In this document: positions 11,382-22,814 of the stretch, piece by piece
How the letters are laid out: the number at the start of each line of letters is the position of its first letter
Numbering within the stretch: position 1 is the stretch's first letter
Assembly (NCBI GenBank): GCA_037576215.1
Contig: JBANDB010000007.1
Location: 4,991,001 to 5,055,000 of the forward strand
Origin: Armillaria gallica
Taxonomy: Eukaryota > Basidiomycota > Agaricomycetes > Agaricales > Physalacriaceae
Reading direction: 5' to 3'
Length of the DNA: 64,000 nucleotides
The notes under the pieces: model-generated
Told to the model about the DNA's origin: nothing
Seen by the model: the letters and a program-made list of their open reading frames with translations, nothing else
Database searches by the model: none
Program-made: the position numbers and the translations under genes

Positions 11382-14360
11382 CGACGCCGCTTTTGTGTGC
11401 AAGGTAAGTGTTCTGTTCGTGAGACGTCGAAGACTCAAAATTTATTTCCCACCAATAGGACTTTTGATTCTCCTTTTTCTCGAATCGGTATCATATATCA
11501 CGTCGTGCATTGTAGATCCACTTTTTGTTCCAGGACAATCTTCAGTCACCATACTTCATGTATATCAACCATCCTTAGGCTTCTGCTGTTCCTTTGTTTT
11601 GTATCGTATAATGCTACCGGTCTATTATTATCTTTATCAATTACATGTATACCTCGCACATGGTTTATTTATTTTTTGATGTGGAATAAGGTCCTGCGAA
11701 CTTCTAGGCACTTGTCAGTAGTTGCCGTCTGGGCCTTTGGCCTGGTCGATAAGGACTAGCGAAGAAGTACTGTCCAGGCTACGCGAATTGCTGACTCTAG
11801 GAACATTTCCTTGTTGGAGGTGCCCTTGAAAATCAGTACGCTGATCATGACGTCACATTTGCTGCGCGTTTTCCTCGCGTAAGAACGAGACCTCAAGATG
11901 TTGTCACTGTGACATTTCATAAAATAAAGTTGAAAGATGGATTATGTCAATAGTAGTAAGTACTTGATAGGCGTCGCTCTGGCAACGGTCCCTTATCAAG
12001 GGAACAGCTTGGGAACAGTTAACAGTGTTTTCTGCGCCGTTGACACCCGGCCGCGAAGAACCCATGCCGCTTTCAACATCGTTGGTTTTCCGGACCAGCA
12101 CATCTCACGGGACTGTTTGAGAAAGAGACGGAATTGAACGGAATGAATAAGTTGTCTCCCGCGGTCAGAACAAAGGATTCGAAACCCCATTTCATTCGTG
12201 GAAAAGAAGCTGTTTTCGATATGCCAAAGGAGCACCAAATATAACTAGGTTGTTGTGTTTTCGTTATCCCGTTTTTGCGGCATACAAAGGTCTAGAGATG
12301 TCGCAGCATCTTCATAATAAGTACTTTTTTGGTCCTGGAAAGGAACCCAAAAGGAACCGGTCCCCGGAGTAAGTACCTGTGGTTTTGTTTCTTTTCTTGC
12401 TCTTTTTGCTCTATATCAACCCATGCTGTCGTACTTGGTGCGGGTGAACCATTCTGCATCGAGGCAGCCGCGTGTAAAAGGTGGACTGCATGCAGGCATA
12501 TTTGCCCTTGATCGTTGTGCTTAGACGCGGTTAGTCCAAGACTTATTTGTTATTTGTGCAGAACGCTGACAGTCATGGGCTTGTTCAGAAGGCATATTTT
12601 ATGCGTTCCGAGGGCATCACTGTGTATTGGTTTGAAGGATGATGATAGTTGTCCAAATACTAATGAGAGCGGCTAACGGCCCGGTATATCCGAAGAAGCC
12701 GAACCTTGAACCTTGTTTCGAACGCTCACTCATCATGGGGATCTGTTTCTAAGATAGAAGCCTACTGGCCCCTACGAGCAGCATGCACGGATAGGTTCAC
12801 CTCGCTCTTTCTTGAAGACTGGCATACGCTGCGTTGTTTGGGCAGAAGACGCGCTCTCTATCGTTCATCGTGTGCCCACAGTTCTTTTTGATCAACAGCT
12901 ACTGGTGCCGGACAATTGTGTGAAAGCTGCGGCTCGTGTTGTATGCTCTGAATTTCCTTACTCGATCAGAACCATAGACTCCAACGACGCGCGGTGGAAG
13001 GATTTCTCCAGGTTCAACAAGGCTCCCACGCGTTCGACTTGAATGCATCCACAAATTTTCTCACAAGATGTCGAACCTCATTTGGCAAATGAAACTGTAG
13101 GTCGAGCAGCACTTTTCTCTTATCATTTTCAGGACAAGACCTAAGCGCATCTTTGTACACGCTGCCTCCGTATTTCACTTTGATGTCCAAGATCCCTCTC
13201 GCACCTGCTTAAACCCGTCTCCCCCTTCTGAGGATTTCGGTGACATTCTCTTCCCTACACTCCCAGAATTTTAGAATCTATCGTTGACACAAAACATGAG
13301 CCTCCGCTCCCCTTCGTTCTTCAGAAATTTAAAGCGTCTTCTGTGCAATCCTATCTCACCATGTACACGCTTTCCGACAAAGGCATACCATCCGTTAAGG
13401 ATCCAGCAGTTAGCAGGCGCGTCCTCATCCTGGTCTGCTTATAATTACCAGAGAGAATCAAGGATGGGAATCGGCCGGTCCTGACTTGTCGCTTTTTGTC
13501 TTTAAAACCATTGGAATATCACGAGTCTGCCATGAAGAAGATGACGATCAAGAGGAGCGTTTGTATGTATTCTCACTCGATTATATTCCATGAGCGAATG
13601 GGCATCCCGATTCCCATATCAACGACCGAGCCTCCCCTTGCCTTACAATCCATTTTATTGCGCTCGAGGTTGGGCTCTTCCAACTCAAGAACCTCGACTT
13701 ACCTCGTACGTCGATTCTGTTAAAGTGGTCGTGCGCTAACTGATGGCCAGTTACTTGATTCGAAACCCTAACGGGAAGTTGGCTTTGGAATGGCGCCCGC
13801 TGACGAAGTACTCATCAATGGCACATAGGATGATTGGATAGTTATTGTGCTCAAGCTCATTTTTGACGCTTTCAGAGGTATTCGTAAGGTAGGCGCAATT
13901 GGTCGAAGAGGCTGTAAATCCAGGATGATGAATTTGAGACTTCCAGGCCATCCAATGGTACCCAACACAATTTCGTTCTTCATGGAAGATGCTGACAGCA
14001 GGTAACAGGCATACATTTCCAGTTGGCACCGAGAAGTTTGTGATACTGATTGGGATCACTTAGCGCATCGACAAGCCCTCCGGCGGTTGCAAAATCTCAC
14101 CAAGAAGTCATCATTGGCAACATACTGATCACGGAGGATTCCAACGGAACCACGGGTGGAAGAATAAGAGATTGGGATCCTTGTCAAACGTCAGACAAGT
14201 TATTGTGATTTGAATGCAATGCACTCCAGCTGTTAGGCTGTTAGTCACTAGGTAGACAAACTCACGAGGAGCATTCTCTGCCTGTGCGCTGTATTTATAC
14301 TATTTACTTCCTAATATATTCTCTTTCTACTCATTTCCTCCGGATTCTGCCTTACTAAGC
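11382..14360. other. Gene-poor stretch with possible ORF fragments
   Basis: About 3 kb without a convincing gene. Small plus-strand open pieces around 13296-13480, 13500-13600 (ending RVCHEEDDDQEERLYVFSLD) and 13740-13830 (YLIRNPNGKLALEWRP) have protein-like composition but cannot be joined into one frame. They may be remains of a decayed gene. The rest is stop-rich. Confidence 0.35.
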
Positions 14361-14980
14361 ATGCCGAGACATGCCGTATCACCGGAATATCACAACACAA
14401 GTGTAGCAGCAGGAGCCAGATCTATAGAGCGATGGTTCGTAAAGATTACTTTCAAAATGAGGTTTAAGGGTCACCCTCGATATACAGGGGACGCGGTCAT
14501 TTATCTCAGAAAAATTGCGGTTGGAATCAACTTTCCCGCAGACGGTGGCTGGAGACTGGGAATCATTTTTACATCCACTCTTCTGTTCACACCAAACGAG
14601 ATGTCGCTTAAAGACCTAACCTCGACTCTTCAGCTCTGTTACGAAGGAATCTGGGGTGCTCCCGATATCCCAATGGGAGGCACGTCTGAGGAATCAGCGC
14701 TTAAGGCGGGAAGGATAACTCTTTCTACCCGACCTTCGGTGCGCTGTATGGTTCTGATGTGTATGCCATGTATCGCCAAGGTCTCCCTTATTTGCCGCGC
14801 TGTCATTGCTCCCGCCACGAACCCATCATTACGCTTGCCTCTCACCGCCATCTTCTTATCGCAAATTTACCTCACCCCGTTCAGCGGGGGGAAATATACC
14901 TTCACGAAGACTTTGCGCTCTATGGTTCCAGCAAAATGATTCTTCCCCACTATTCTCTATCGTTTCTCTTTCGTTCCTAG
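14361..14980 (+). other. Unidentified coding-like stretch
   Basis: An open frame from ATG 14361 reads protein-like to about 14700 (RSIERWFVKITFKMRF, KDLTSTLQLCYEGIWGAPDIP). Beyond that point another frame looks more protein-like (PTFGALYGSDVYAMYRQG, HRHLLIANLPHPVQRGEIYLH to about 14930). A short intron or a frameshift near 14700-14720 could join them; I could not fix a junction. No family recognised. Confidence 0.25.
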
Positions 14981-15590
14981 CACTAATTCTCATTCCCGTA
15001 TCGTTTTTGTCGTCAAAAGGGGTTATAGACATGAGGGCTAGTATTTCCGCTGGTGAGTGTGGCATTTCTAGTTGCAGGTTTCTCAGCTCACGAGCTCTAC
15101 AGGCGCTGCTGCGCAGACCGGCGCCAGCCGTCAACTGTCGGTGCAGCTTGCCCTATCGATACCCCGCTCTATCGCGGGTCGTTTACCTGTGTTGTGTCGG
15201 TGTCTATACCTTAGTGTTCAGTCGAGAACAAGGAAAGGGGGGTCTGACGTTTGTACCGTTACAGTGACTAAGCCATCTTGGACACAACCTGCCAGAATGA
15301 GATTGTTCAATCGCTTACGGCTGTTTTCTCGGAGTGATCTACCTTGCTTTTCTCTGAGCTGTTGCATTCTGTCTTCGAGAAGCTATTCTTCCGTGCCTGG
15401 TACGCGTTGGCTCCGAGTGGTGCTCCTTTTTACTGATTGCAATCTTTCTGACAAACAGTTGGTATTTTGGCGAGTCTCTAAGTTACAATCCAGGCCATGA
15501 TTATTGATGAAAGAAATCTTGATTAAATTTGAAGACAGCAAGCAGCACCTGCCAGGATCCTGTAGGCGAAAAAGCAACAAAGTGTGTAAA

Positions 15591-18103
15591 ATGTCTCAGA
15601 TAATTTCAGTACTCACTTCCGTCAGGTTGTCGAAATGGCTTGATGCCATGCGCTCAGGATCTATAAAAGTTCCAACAAGCACCGAAGAACTAGATCGCAC
15701 ACTCTGGCAGCGGTTTATGTACGACAGACTTGGATGGTCTGGTGCCCTCAGTCGTTCGACCTATGACTTATGCAGATTTTATAATCTTGGCCCTGAAGTA
15801 GAACGCGCTGTTCATGATGTGATCAGGTCCTACAAGGTGTTGGAGATCACCGATGCCGCGCTCTTTTGTAAGGCAGCACGTAACGAACCTCGCGAATTCT
15901 ACACAGACGAATCAAGCTTCGCTGAAGTTATTTCGCAGCTGCAGCCACCGATGCCGACCAAGTACGCAATATTTCCCCCGGAACTTGATATGGCGATGAT
16001 TAGGGCGATGATTGGATCAGTTGAAGCGTCGTCGTCTTTCAGACCGACTGGACACCTCGAACAACACATCAATGACACGTTCACCGATGTCAAAGTGAGA
16101 TATCCTGTTCTGATACTCTATCTGGACGGTGTTATACGAGAACTCCACACAGATTCCTCCTCACATCACCAAGATCATGTTGCCTGTGGAAGCAGAGCTG
16201 CCTATGTCAACTTCTGATCAGCTTCAGAACTGTGTATCGAAACGTCTGGTACCCATATCTAATCAATTATATGCAGCTGCAAAATTCCCATACCGATGGT
16301 TCTGCAAAGATGACCTGACGCTTCTAGCGGCTTTGAGGGATCTCAGGTAGGTGCAGTTGCCAGTCCACTCCGTCTTCTAACCGAATGTCCCTTGTTACAG
16401 AGATCCCGACGGGCATGTTGTCAGCCCGATATGGGTTACAACGGACTGCATATTAGCAAGAATTGATCCCACCTCCCAGGAAATTGCCAAACCCGTTGAA
16501 ATCGCTGCATTTATCACGCTCAAAAACCTCGAGGAGTTGAATTTGGCTGGACAGGCTGTTCATGTGGTGAGGCCTAGAGAGAATGTTTTGCCCTCGAGCG
16601 GCGAAACAGATAAGAAGAATTCACCATGGCACTCTGAGGACTCCTATGCTAAGGCGCTAATTGCACAGATGGGGGCAAATTTTTGGTTTACTGGGGCGAG
16701 CGTAGGGGTATATATCTTAATCATCGCTCTACTTCTTTTTATTGATCAGTCCCCTCAGTGTTTTTGGGATGGCCGTTTCATGGTCATGGCACAAGTGATC
16801 GAGAACGGCCAGCACTTGGACATCCATTTTAGTCGTGTCGTTGCCGCCGGTTCTCGGTTTAGCCCGTATCTGCAACAAATAACGGCGCAGACCGTGCATG
16901 CTTCGGTGGCCGATCACATCAAGACAGCAACGGAGACGGCGAAAAGGCGGCAGGAAGCACTGAAACTGAAACTGTACGATATAGAATCAGCACTGAAAGA
17001 GCTATTTGCTGCTATGACAAAGGTGGAGGATAAAATGGAAGGGACTGAAGTGGTTCTGTGCAGTGCGAAGGAACGGGGCGATGCGGATGCTGCAACGCCA
17101 GAGAACGAGGTAGAGGAATGCAAGAAGATGCAATTGGCAACTTCAGTGGTGGCTGCGAAGATGGCAAGCGAGGCCCAAATAGCGAAGGAAAAATACGAGG
17201 AAGCCAAGGCTACCGTTGACGATCTTCAGGATGGAAGCTGCTACGTATCAGACATCTATCGAGGACTTAACTCGTATGGGCTTTTCACTTCTATTGGCAT
17301 ACTAGCAGCTCGTCGTCTCCCTCAACGCCATGCACGACGCAAACCCAGTGTATCTTTAGTGGTTCATCCATTTTACAGAGCATCCGAAAGGGAGAGCGGT
17401 GTCTTACATGACGAGCATCCTCTGCCTTACGTTGATTGCGGGAGAAATATTCTGGGAGGCGGTCTGCATGGGATTGTTTGTAACGGCGAATTCCACGATG
17501 TTGATGGGACGACTATCCCGGTCGTCGTCAAGATGCCTCGTCTTACCAGGAAGATGGCACAGTTGAATGAAGCGGCAGAAGCTACGGAACATGAAGTCCA
17601 GGTATACAAAGCACTGCACCATATCCAAGGTTCTGTCATTCCTCGATTGTATGGCTGTGGCTATGTCGACGACTGGTACAGTGGGCGATCTATACCTGCC
17701 TTGGTATTAGAGAACGCGGGCGAGAATAATTTAACTTCCCTTGATATCTCGACATTGACAGATGATGAAAAACTTGACATCATCAGCGTCTTGGGTGCCT
17801 TTGTGGGTCGTCTTCTTCTTTCCTTTGACACCAATAACTGTGATTTAATAGCACAAAACGGGATGGGTCCATGGGGATATTGCAGAGCGGAATATCCTCT
17901 ACTCAACTGACACCAATGGCCGGAAGAAGTTTTGTCTCTGTGACCTAGCCCTAGCAGAGGAATGGGACTGTAGGGAGGATACACGAGATGAGACCTTTAG
18001 CTTGTTTAAAATCCTGCATCCCTTTGAAGAAGACGACGAAGACGACGACGACGACGACGACGACGAACCGGTTTGGAAAGAGTATCGATGCTATTTGCAT
18101 TAA
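15591..18103 (+). CDS. Kinase-like protein with an internal TM helix and coiled coil
   Basis: Four exons, 15591-16094, 16153-16346, 16401-17802 and 17852-18103, give 783 aa with consistent phases; an in-frame ATG 87 nt upstream (15504) is an alternative start. Order: an unrecognised helical N-terminal region; one hydrophobic segment near residue 380 (ASVGVYILIIALLLFI); a charged coiled coil (about 455-555, AKRRQEALKLKLYDIESALK onward); then a kinase-like lobe with GGGLHG as glycine-rich loop, VVVKMPRL with the presumed ATP-binding Lys, EHEVQVYKAL with the Glu, HGDIAERNIL as catalytic loop with Asp and Asn, and CDLALA where kinases have DFG. The last intron removes an apparent frameshift and restores HKTGWVHGDI. 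The chain ends soon after, with a long Glu/Asp run, so the C-lobe is cut short. Similar single-lobe kinase-like proteins are abundant in mushrooms; substrate unknown. Confidence 0.75.
18036..18066 (+). repeat. GAC/GAA trinucleotide run encoding poly-acidic tail
   Basis: Imperfect tandem GAC codons with a few GAA, inside the last exon of the kinase-like gene, encoding about ten consecutive Asp/Glu. Confidence 0.8.
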
Positions 18104-18342
18104 ATAGTACATAATGCTTCGTATATATAACAATCCAGCGGGTGATAGAGAATAAGGTCCATTACTTAGATCCCATTACCTAAGTATGTCTAAAGAGACT
18201 GGTGTGATTGACGCGTGAGTGCACTTCTTGAGGGGCAATCAGATATATTCCACAATGTTTGACCATTATTTACTGCATAGGCCAGTTCCGAAATATCTTC
18301 CTCTGTTACACCTTTCTTCCCTTCAATTTCTTTTGCGGTTTA

Positions 18343-18652
18343 ATGGTCCCTTCTTATATCGATTACGACGACACAAACGCCCCGCCTCCGGCGTATACAC
18401 CCCGTCATGTAAGCTTCTTGTTTGCTTTGAATCCAGCTTAATGACTCATCGCTCACAGGACGGGGGTACTCCGAAGCAAGATCCAGTGGCCAGCATCGAC
18501 AGTCTACTTGACAGTTTCAGGTCTCTACACCACGAGCAGAATCTTCCCCAGAACTCCAAGCTTGTGAGTACAGGTCAGGTTTCAATAAGGACGCCCCATT
18601 GACAGTGCCTCTTCAGTACGTCACACGACAGCCCGAGTCGATGGCGGTGTAA
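18343..18652 (+). CDS. Small 68-residue protein, three exons
   Basis: Exons 18343-18408, 18459-18563 and 18617-18652, all junctions phase 0 with GTAAGC and GTGAGT donors and CACAG and TTCAG acceptors. The product starts MVPSYIDYDDTNAPPPAYTP, continues with DPVASIDSLLDSFRSLHHEQ and ends VTRQPESMAV. No signal peptide or membrane helix; the PPPAYTP segment resembles a PPxY/WW-binding site. I do not recognise a family. Support comes from the clean splice structure and the preserved frame across two introns. Confidence 0.6.
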
Positions 18653-19343
18653 AGAGTGCCTCCCCGTCTAAAGATAAAACTCGTAAATGGACATGGTCTC
18701 GCCGTCTGTTCCACGCTTGAGGAGATCTCCGAAGTTGTAACTTGTGAGTTATAAAGCCGTTGTTCCTGTACCGTTGCTTAGCATCTAAAATCAGGCGTGC
18801 TCGACGTGTTTCAGCCCTTGTACATCACGTTCCGCCGTAGCGTCGTACATGCACAGAGTACTGAGCGACAGAGGGGGAGAGGCAATGGCTCAGCGCCGAA
18901 AGAAACTTCAAATCCACGGGAGGGAGAGGGGGCGAACGCCGAACCAAATGTCAATAAACGAATGTGCGTATAGAGGGTAACAAATCGTGATGATCCACTC
19001 CGACACGTTATTGCGACCCGCTCGAGTGTTTGTCCAATTCGCTGTAATGAATCGTCTAACAAATCCTGCATGGACGCGTCCTCGTTGCCAATATATGTTT
19101 CGCGGGCAGTATACCGGTAGCAGAAGTAGACGAGAGACCCAAGGATCAGAGTTCGAACCCCCATTGAATGCACTTTCATTTTTCCTTTATTGCTGTCAGA
19201 ATCACAATATTAATTTATAGCTTCGATAGGACCAACGTGTTATGTCTTTTATCGTCTTATAAATTCATACCCTGGGATTCTGGCCGTATTGAGGCAAACA
19301 CGATTTTTCAAGCGTATGCGTCTCTGTTGTATAAGGCCAGCGG
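18653..19343. other. Intergenic, no gene seen
   Basis: Convergent space between the small plus gene and the 3' end of the pseudouridine synthase. An opposite-strand open stretch here has no family signature and is probably chance. Confidence 0.45.
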
Positions 19344-21422
19344 CTATGTAGATCTATCCCAGTCCCAGTCTGGCGCACTCCATTCGGGCATCTCGGTCTC
19401 AAACGCACCCAAGCTCGTGGTATACCTCAGCGCGTGAAGGAATATATACAGCTTCTCCGGCTTGGGATCTGGATGAAGCGGCAAGTAGCACTCGGGGCAG
19501 TAGTGCTGGCCAGCTTCGACCAACGCAGTCGGCACCACAGGCGCCAATCCCTGTGCGCGCTTCAACGCTTCGTCAACGGACAGTTGAGGCACCTCCGTGA
19601 CTGGAGTGGCGTCATCGATAGTTGTTGGTGTACTCGGCGTCGCCGGGCTTGCTCCCGACCTGAATACATTCAAAGTCTCGTCTACGAACTCGGACTTGCC
19701 CTTTCTCTTCTTGTTACGTGGGGGCGGAGGCTTTAATGCCCAATGCTGTGGTCGTAGTGGTTCCTTTGCCCGGAAAACAACATCTCGCCACCTGCTCCAA
19801 TCCTCTGATTCATCCTATATATGCTGTGAACATCTGATTCAGTGAGATCGAAACGACATTCACCTTCATATTTCTTAGGCGCGTAATGACTCCGACCGCT
19901 TCACTGGAAAGCGGTACAGGTGATCCCATACCAATGTCCTTCCCTGTCTCTCGAGGGAGAAGTTTTGGTTCGGACGTCGAGGCAGAGTCCCCATCCTTGG
20001 ACAGCGATTCCGGGCTACCATCGAGCTCGGTGCTGTCTTTAAGATGTGGAGGCGGAGCGGGAGCGGACCGTTCATCACTGGGAGTGAGATCAACACCACC
20101 CCTTCCTAGGCCGGCGCCCTAAAAATATGCAAGATGATTTGGAACGGTTTTATAACAACAAGACGAGGATACAAACCCAAATTCTGGTCTCAGAATATAC
20201 AGGATCATTGGCGACGGGGTGTCCCAAGTATTGTAGGTGAACACGGATTTGGTGTGCTATATGACATTTAAGACGCGATATATTTCCCGGGATGATTTGG
20301 GCATACATCGACCTGTCATAGGTTTGCCTGAAGAAAGTGAGTAACAGAAGTATTACATTATAACTGGCTGACTCACAAAGGACGACGCTACTGTCAGTTT
20401 TGGGGTCATATCGAATTCGATTGAACACAGTTTTTGCTGTCTAAGCGAAATATAAGTTTGGAATGACAATTAGAAGGCTGCACTCACTTTCCCCTCTGGA
20501 TGGACAACGTTCAAACCCATTTGCCTATCAATTGTGAGCAGCGGTTCTTCGCAAACAATTTCTTCTCTAAGCGACTTCAATAACAAGGATGTTTGATCAT
20601 GAGAAAGCATACGCACTTAGGGAATTCTCCCTTGCATCTCGCTACATATTCTTTCTGGATAGTACCATCCATAAATTCTTTAGTCAAGGATCGAGCGCGC
20701 TCCGTGGAGGTCGGGAGGATCATAAGCCCTGAGGTCAACCGATCCAGCCTGTTCACAGCTTCACATTGTTGAGATCAGCTGTGATAAGAGGAGATGTAAT
20801 ACGTACTGTATACCTTCTCAAAACCAAACTCGTTCATGAGAATTTCTACCAGAGTATTCCGATAGTATCTCCCTGATGCATGTACAGGCTACCAAGAAAT
20901 CAGACGGAGGATAAAACGAAACGGACAGTATGGACGAACGAACGATGCTACCCGGTTTGTTCACGACGATAAACTCCCGCTCTTTGTCCTCGAAGAGAAC
21001 CCTGACTGGCGTCGATGTCACGGGTGGCTCGTGGCGGTGAACGACATTCCTGATGATACGTTAGCTAAGGACGAGAGGGCGCACGAGAAGGATGTACTCC
21101 ATGAGGTCTCCATTTTGTACTATTGTGTCAGGCTTGGCGGGCTTGCGATTTAACGTAGTAACTCCAGATTCTAACGCATATCTCTGCGGCGCATACATAA
21201 ACAGAAAAAAAGAAAGATCAAGGTCAAACGACGTACATAATATTCCATCGACCGATCTCTAAATTCTGTAGAAACAACCTCGAGTATCTCGCGGCCTATC
21301 CATCTTTCCTTCGCGTACGTGCTATACGGGTACCAGTATGGCGGCACCTTCCGCAGGCCAGGCGCAACAGGCGGTACTTGAGGTTCGACATCGGCCAGTG
21401 TAGTAAGGACGAGACTTGTCAT
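19344..21422 (-). CDS. RluA-family tRNA pseudouridine synthase (Pus9/Rib2 C-terminal type)
   Basis: Multi-exon minus-strand gene. The N-terminal exon starts [14 protein letters not shown] (21422) with [15 protein letters not shown] and DRSMEYY. A small S4-like region follows ([20 protein letters not shown]), then [15 protein letters not shown], and [13 protein letters not shown] on 20756-20719 whose RLD Asp is the catalytic residue that attacks uridine. [21 protein letters not shown] near 20270-20205 is the second conserved block. The C-terminal exon (to 19344) ends with [28 protein letters not shown], a family-typical Cys-x2-Cys tail. A Ser/Pro-rich insert (about 20110-19560) separates the last two. 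There is no deaminase domain, so it resembles yeast Pus9 more than Rib2. It is expected to modify U32 of tRNAs. It stands head-to-head with CWC15. Not every junction was resolved. Confidence 0.8.
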
Positions 21423-21685
21423 GACTCGACTGAAAAAATTTGAAGGCGACAGCGGTAATTGTGGCAGCACAAATCTTGCGCGAGACGCGAGGCGGTCGAC
21501 ACTTGGATAGGCCACCTTGATGATAGTTCTAAGGAACCGACGGGCGAGGTGAAGTGTAGCCGTCGTGAATGGCAAGAAACAGAAAAAGCCCTGTAAGTGG
21601 CTGTGCAAGTACTTCACGTGCTTGAGTTCACCCTAACCCTAAATCACTCTCTGTTCATTCCCGTCATCTACTCCCATATACCTCG
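21423..21685. promoter_or_regulatory. Shared divergent promoter with telomere-repeat motif
   Basis: The 263 bases between the two start codons must drive both the pseudouridine synthase and CWC15. They contain a two-unit telomeric repeat CCCTAACCCTAA at 21631-21642 and a CACGTG palindrome at 21615-21620. Telobox-like sites are known binding places for Myb/TRF-type factors in promoters of translation and RNA-processing genes in plants and yeasts; use here is inferred. Confidence 0.45.
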
Positions 21686-22692
21686 ATGTCTACAGCTCAC
21701 AGGCCGACATGGGACCCAGCACAGGCCAAAGATGTCAAGGAGGCTCTCGCCAGTTCTCCGTACGAGATATGGCATCGCACACGAAGTTGAAATTTCGGTA
21801 CGACATGTCAGTACTTTTCCTTGCATCACTAGCTAATGCACCGTAGTCAAGTAGGCCAAACATCAACAGACGAAGTCAAGAAGAGAGACCTACGCGCCGA
21901 ACTTTTGGCTGCCGAGCAAGAGGCGCGGAACAAGAAGCGCAAAGCTGAAGGAAAGGCGCCGCTCATAGAAGATGCGCCTGCGCCTGCGGACGACGAAGCC
22001 AACAAGCGTAGAAAGCTCCTGCAGGACGCTATTGCCCTCGACAAGGACGATGACGACGACGATGATACCAAGGCAGAAGAAAAGGACAAGGACAACGCTG
22101 ACGAAGAAGACAGGTGCGTTTCTATGTAAAGCCTGCCATGTATCTGGTGGCCTGAATTTATCGTAGTGAAGAGGACTCGGATGATGACGAAGACGACACC
22201 GCTGAATTGCTACGTGAACTTGAAAAGATCAAACGCGAACGAGCGGAAGAAAAGGCACGGCAAGAACGTGAATTATCGGCGTCACAGGCAGCGTCGCGAG
22301 AAGCAGAAATCGCCACCGCCAACCCTCTTCTCAACCTGGCAGCTGCCTTGGGACAGGAAACGCCTACTGGTGTGAATACCACCTTACCCGGGACCTTTTC
22401 TGTGAAACGGCGTTGGGATGACGGTACGTGCCGGTTCTTTTTCTAACTCAAGTACCAATATAATCCGTTTCTCCAGACTTGATCTTCAAGAACCAGGCCA
22501 TGGACACGAGGAACAAGCCTCAAGGCCAGTTCGTTAATGATCTCTTGCGGACACAATTTCACAAGTGCGTTTTTACGCATGCTTTCACCGCTGCTTCTCA
22601 TTTTTTTGCAGGAAATTCATGGCAAAGTTTATCAAGGTTTGTTGGTCGAAGTTCCAAAGTATACGTGTCACTGATCCATATTTTCATAGTGA
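21686..22692 (+). CDS. CWC15: Spliceosome component CWC15/Cwf15, with a one-base frame break
   Basis: Small disordered subunit of the Prp19-associated complex, needed for pre-mRNA splicing in the nucleus. Exons 21686-21797, 21847-22113, 22167-22423, 22477-22564, 22612-22636 and 22690-22692. N terminus [15 protein letters not shown], conserved core [13 protein letters not shown], a Lys/Glu/Asp-rich middle, [30 protein letters not shown], and the family-typical end [11 protein letters not shown]; the last intron delivers only the TGA stop, so the protein ends exactly where other Cwc15 proteins do. Total coding length is 752 nt, one short of 251 codons. The missing base lies at about 21739, where AAGGAGGC replaces the expected AAGGGAGGC and shifts [10 protein letters not shown] out of frame. 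Because the rest is perfect and the gene is usually essential, a sequence error is more likely than decay. Confidence 0.85.
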
Positions 22693-22814
22693 CCCATATG
22701 TACTAGGTATCTATCTGCTGCAATTATATATATCGAGCAATTGTGGATCAGCCTCTCGCTTGGCACGAGACGCGACCATGATATATCCTACACTTTCAGG
22801 CTGAAAAGTGATTA

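Noticed and set aside
12000..13100. Displaced GH16 domain of the Kre6-like gene
   Set aside because: No frame shows family motifs of the catalytic domain; stops are frequent.
17803..17910. Stop codon and apparent frameshift in the kinase-like gene
   Set aside because: A 49-nt intron (17803-17851) removes the disruption and restores HKTGWVHGDIAERNIL in phase.
19140..19165. tRNA-like T-loop GTTCGAACCCC
   Set aside because: No matching acceptor stem, D-arm or anticodon arm could be drawn on either strand.
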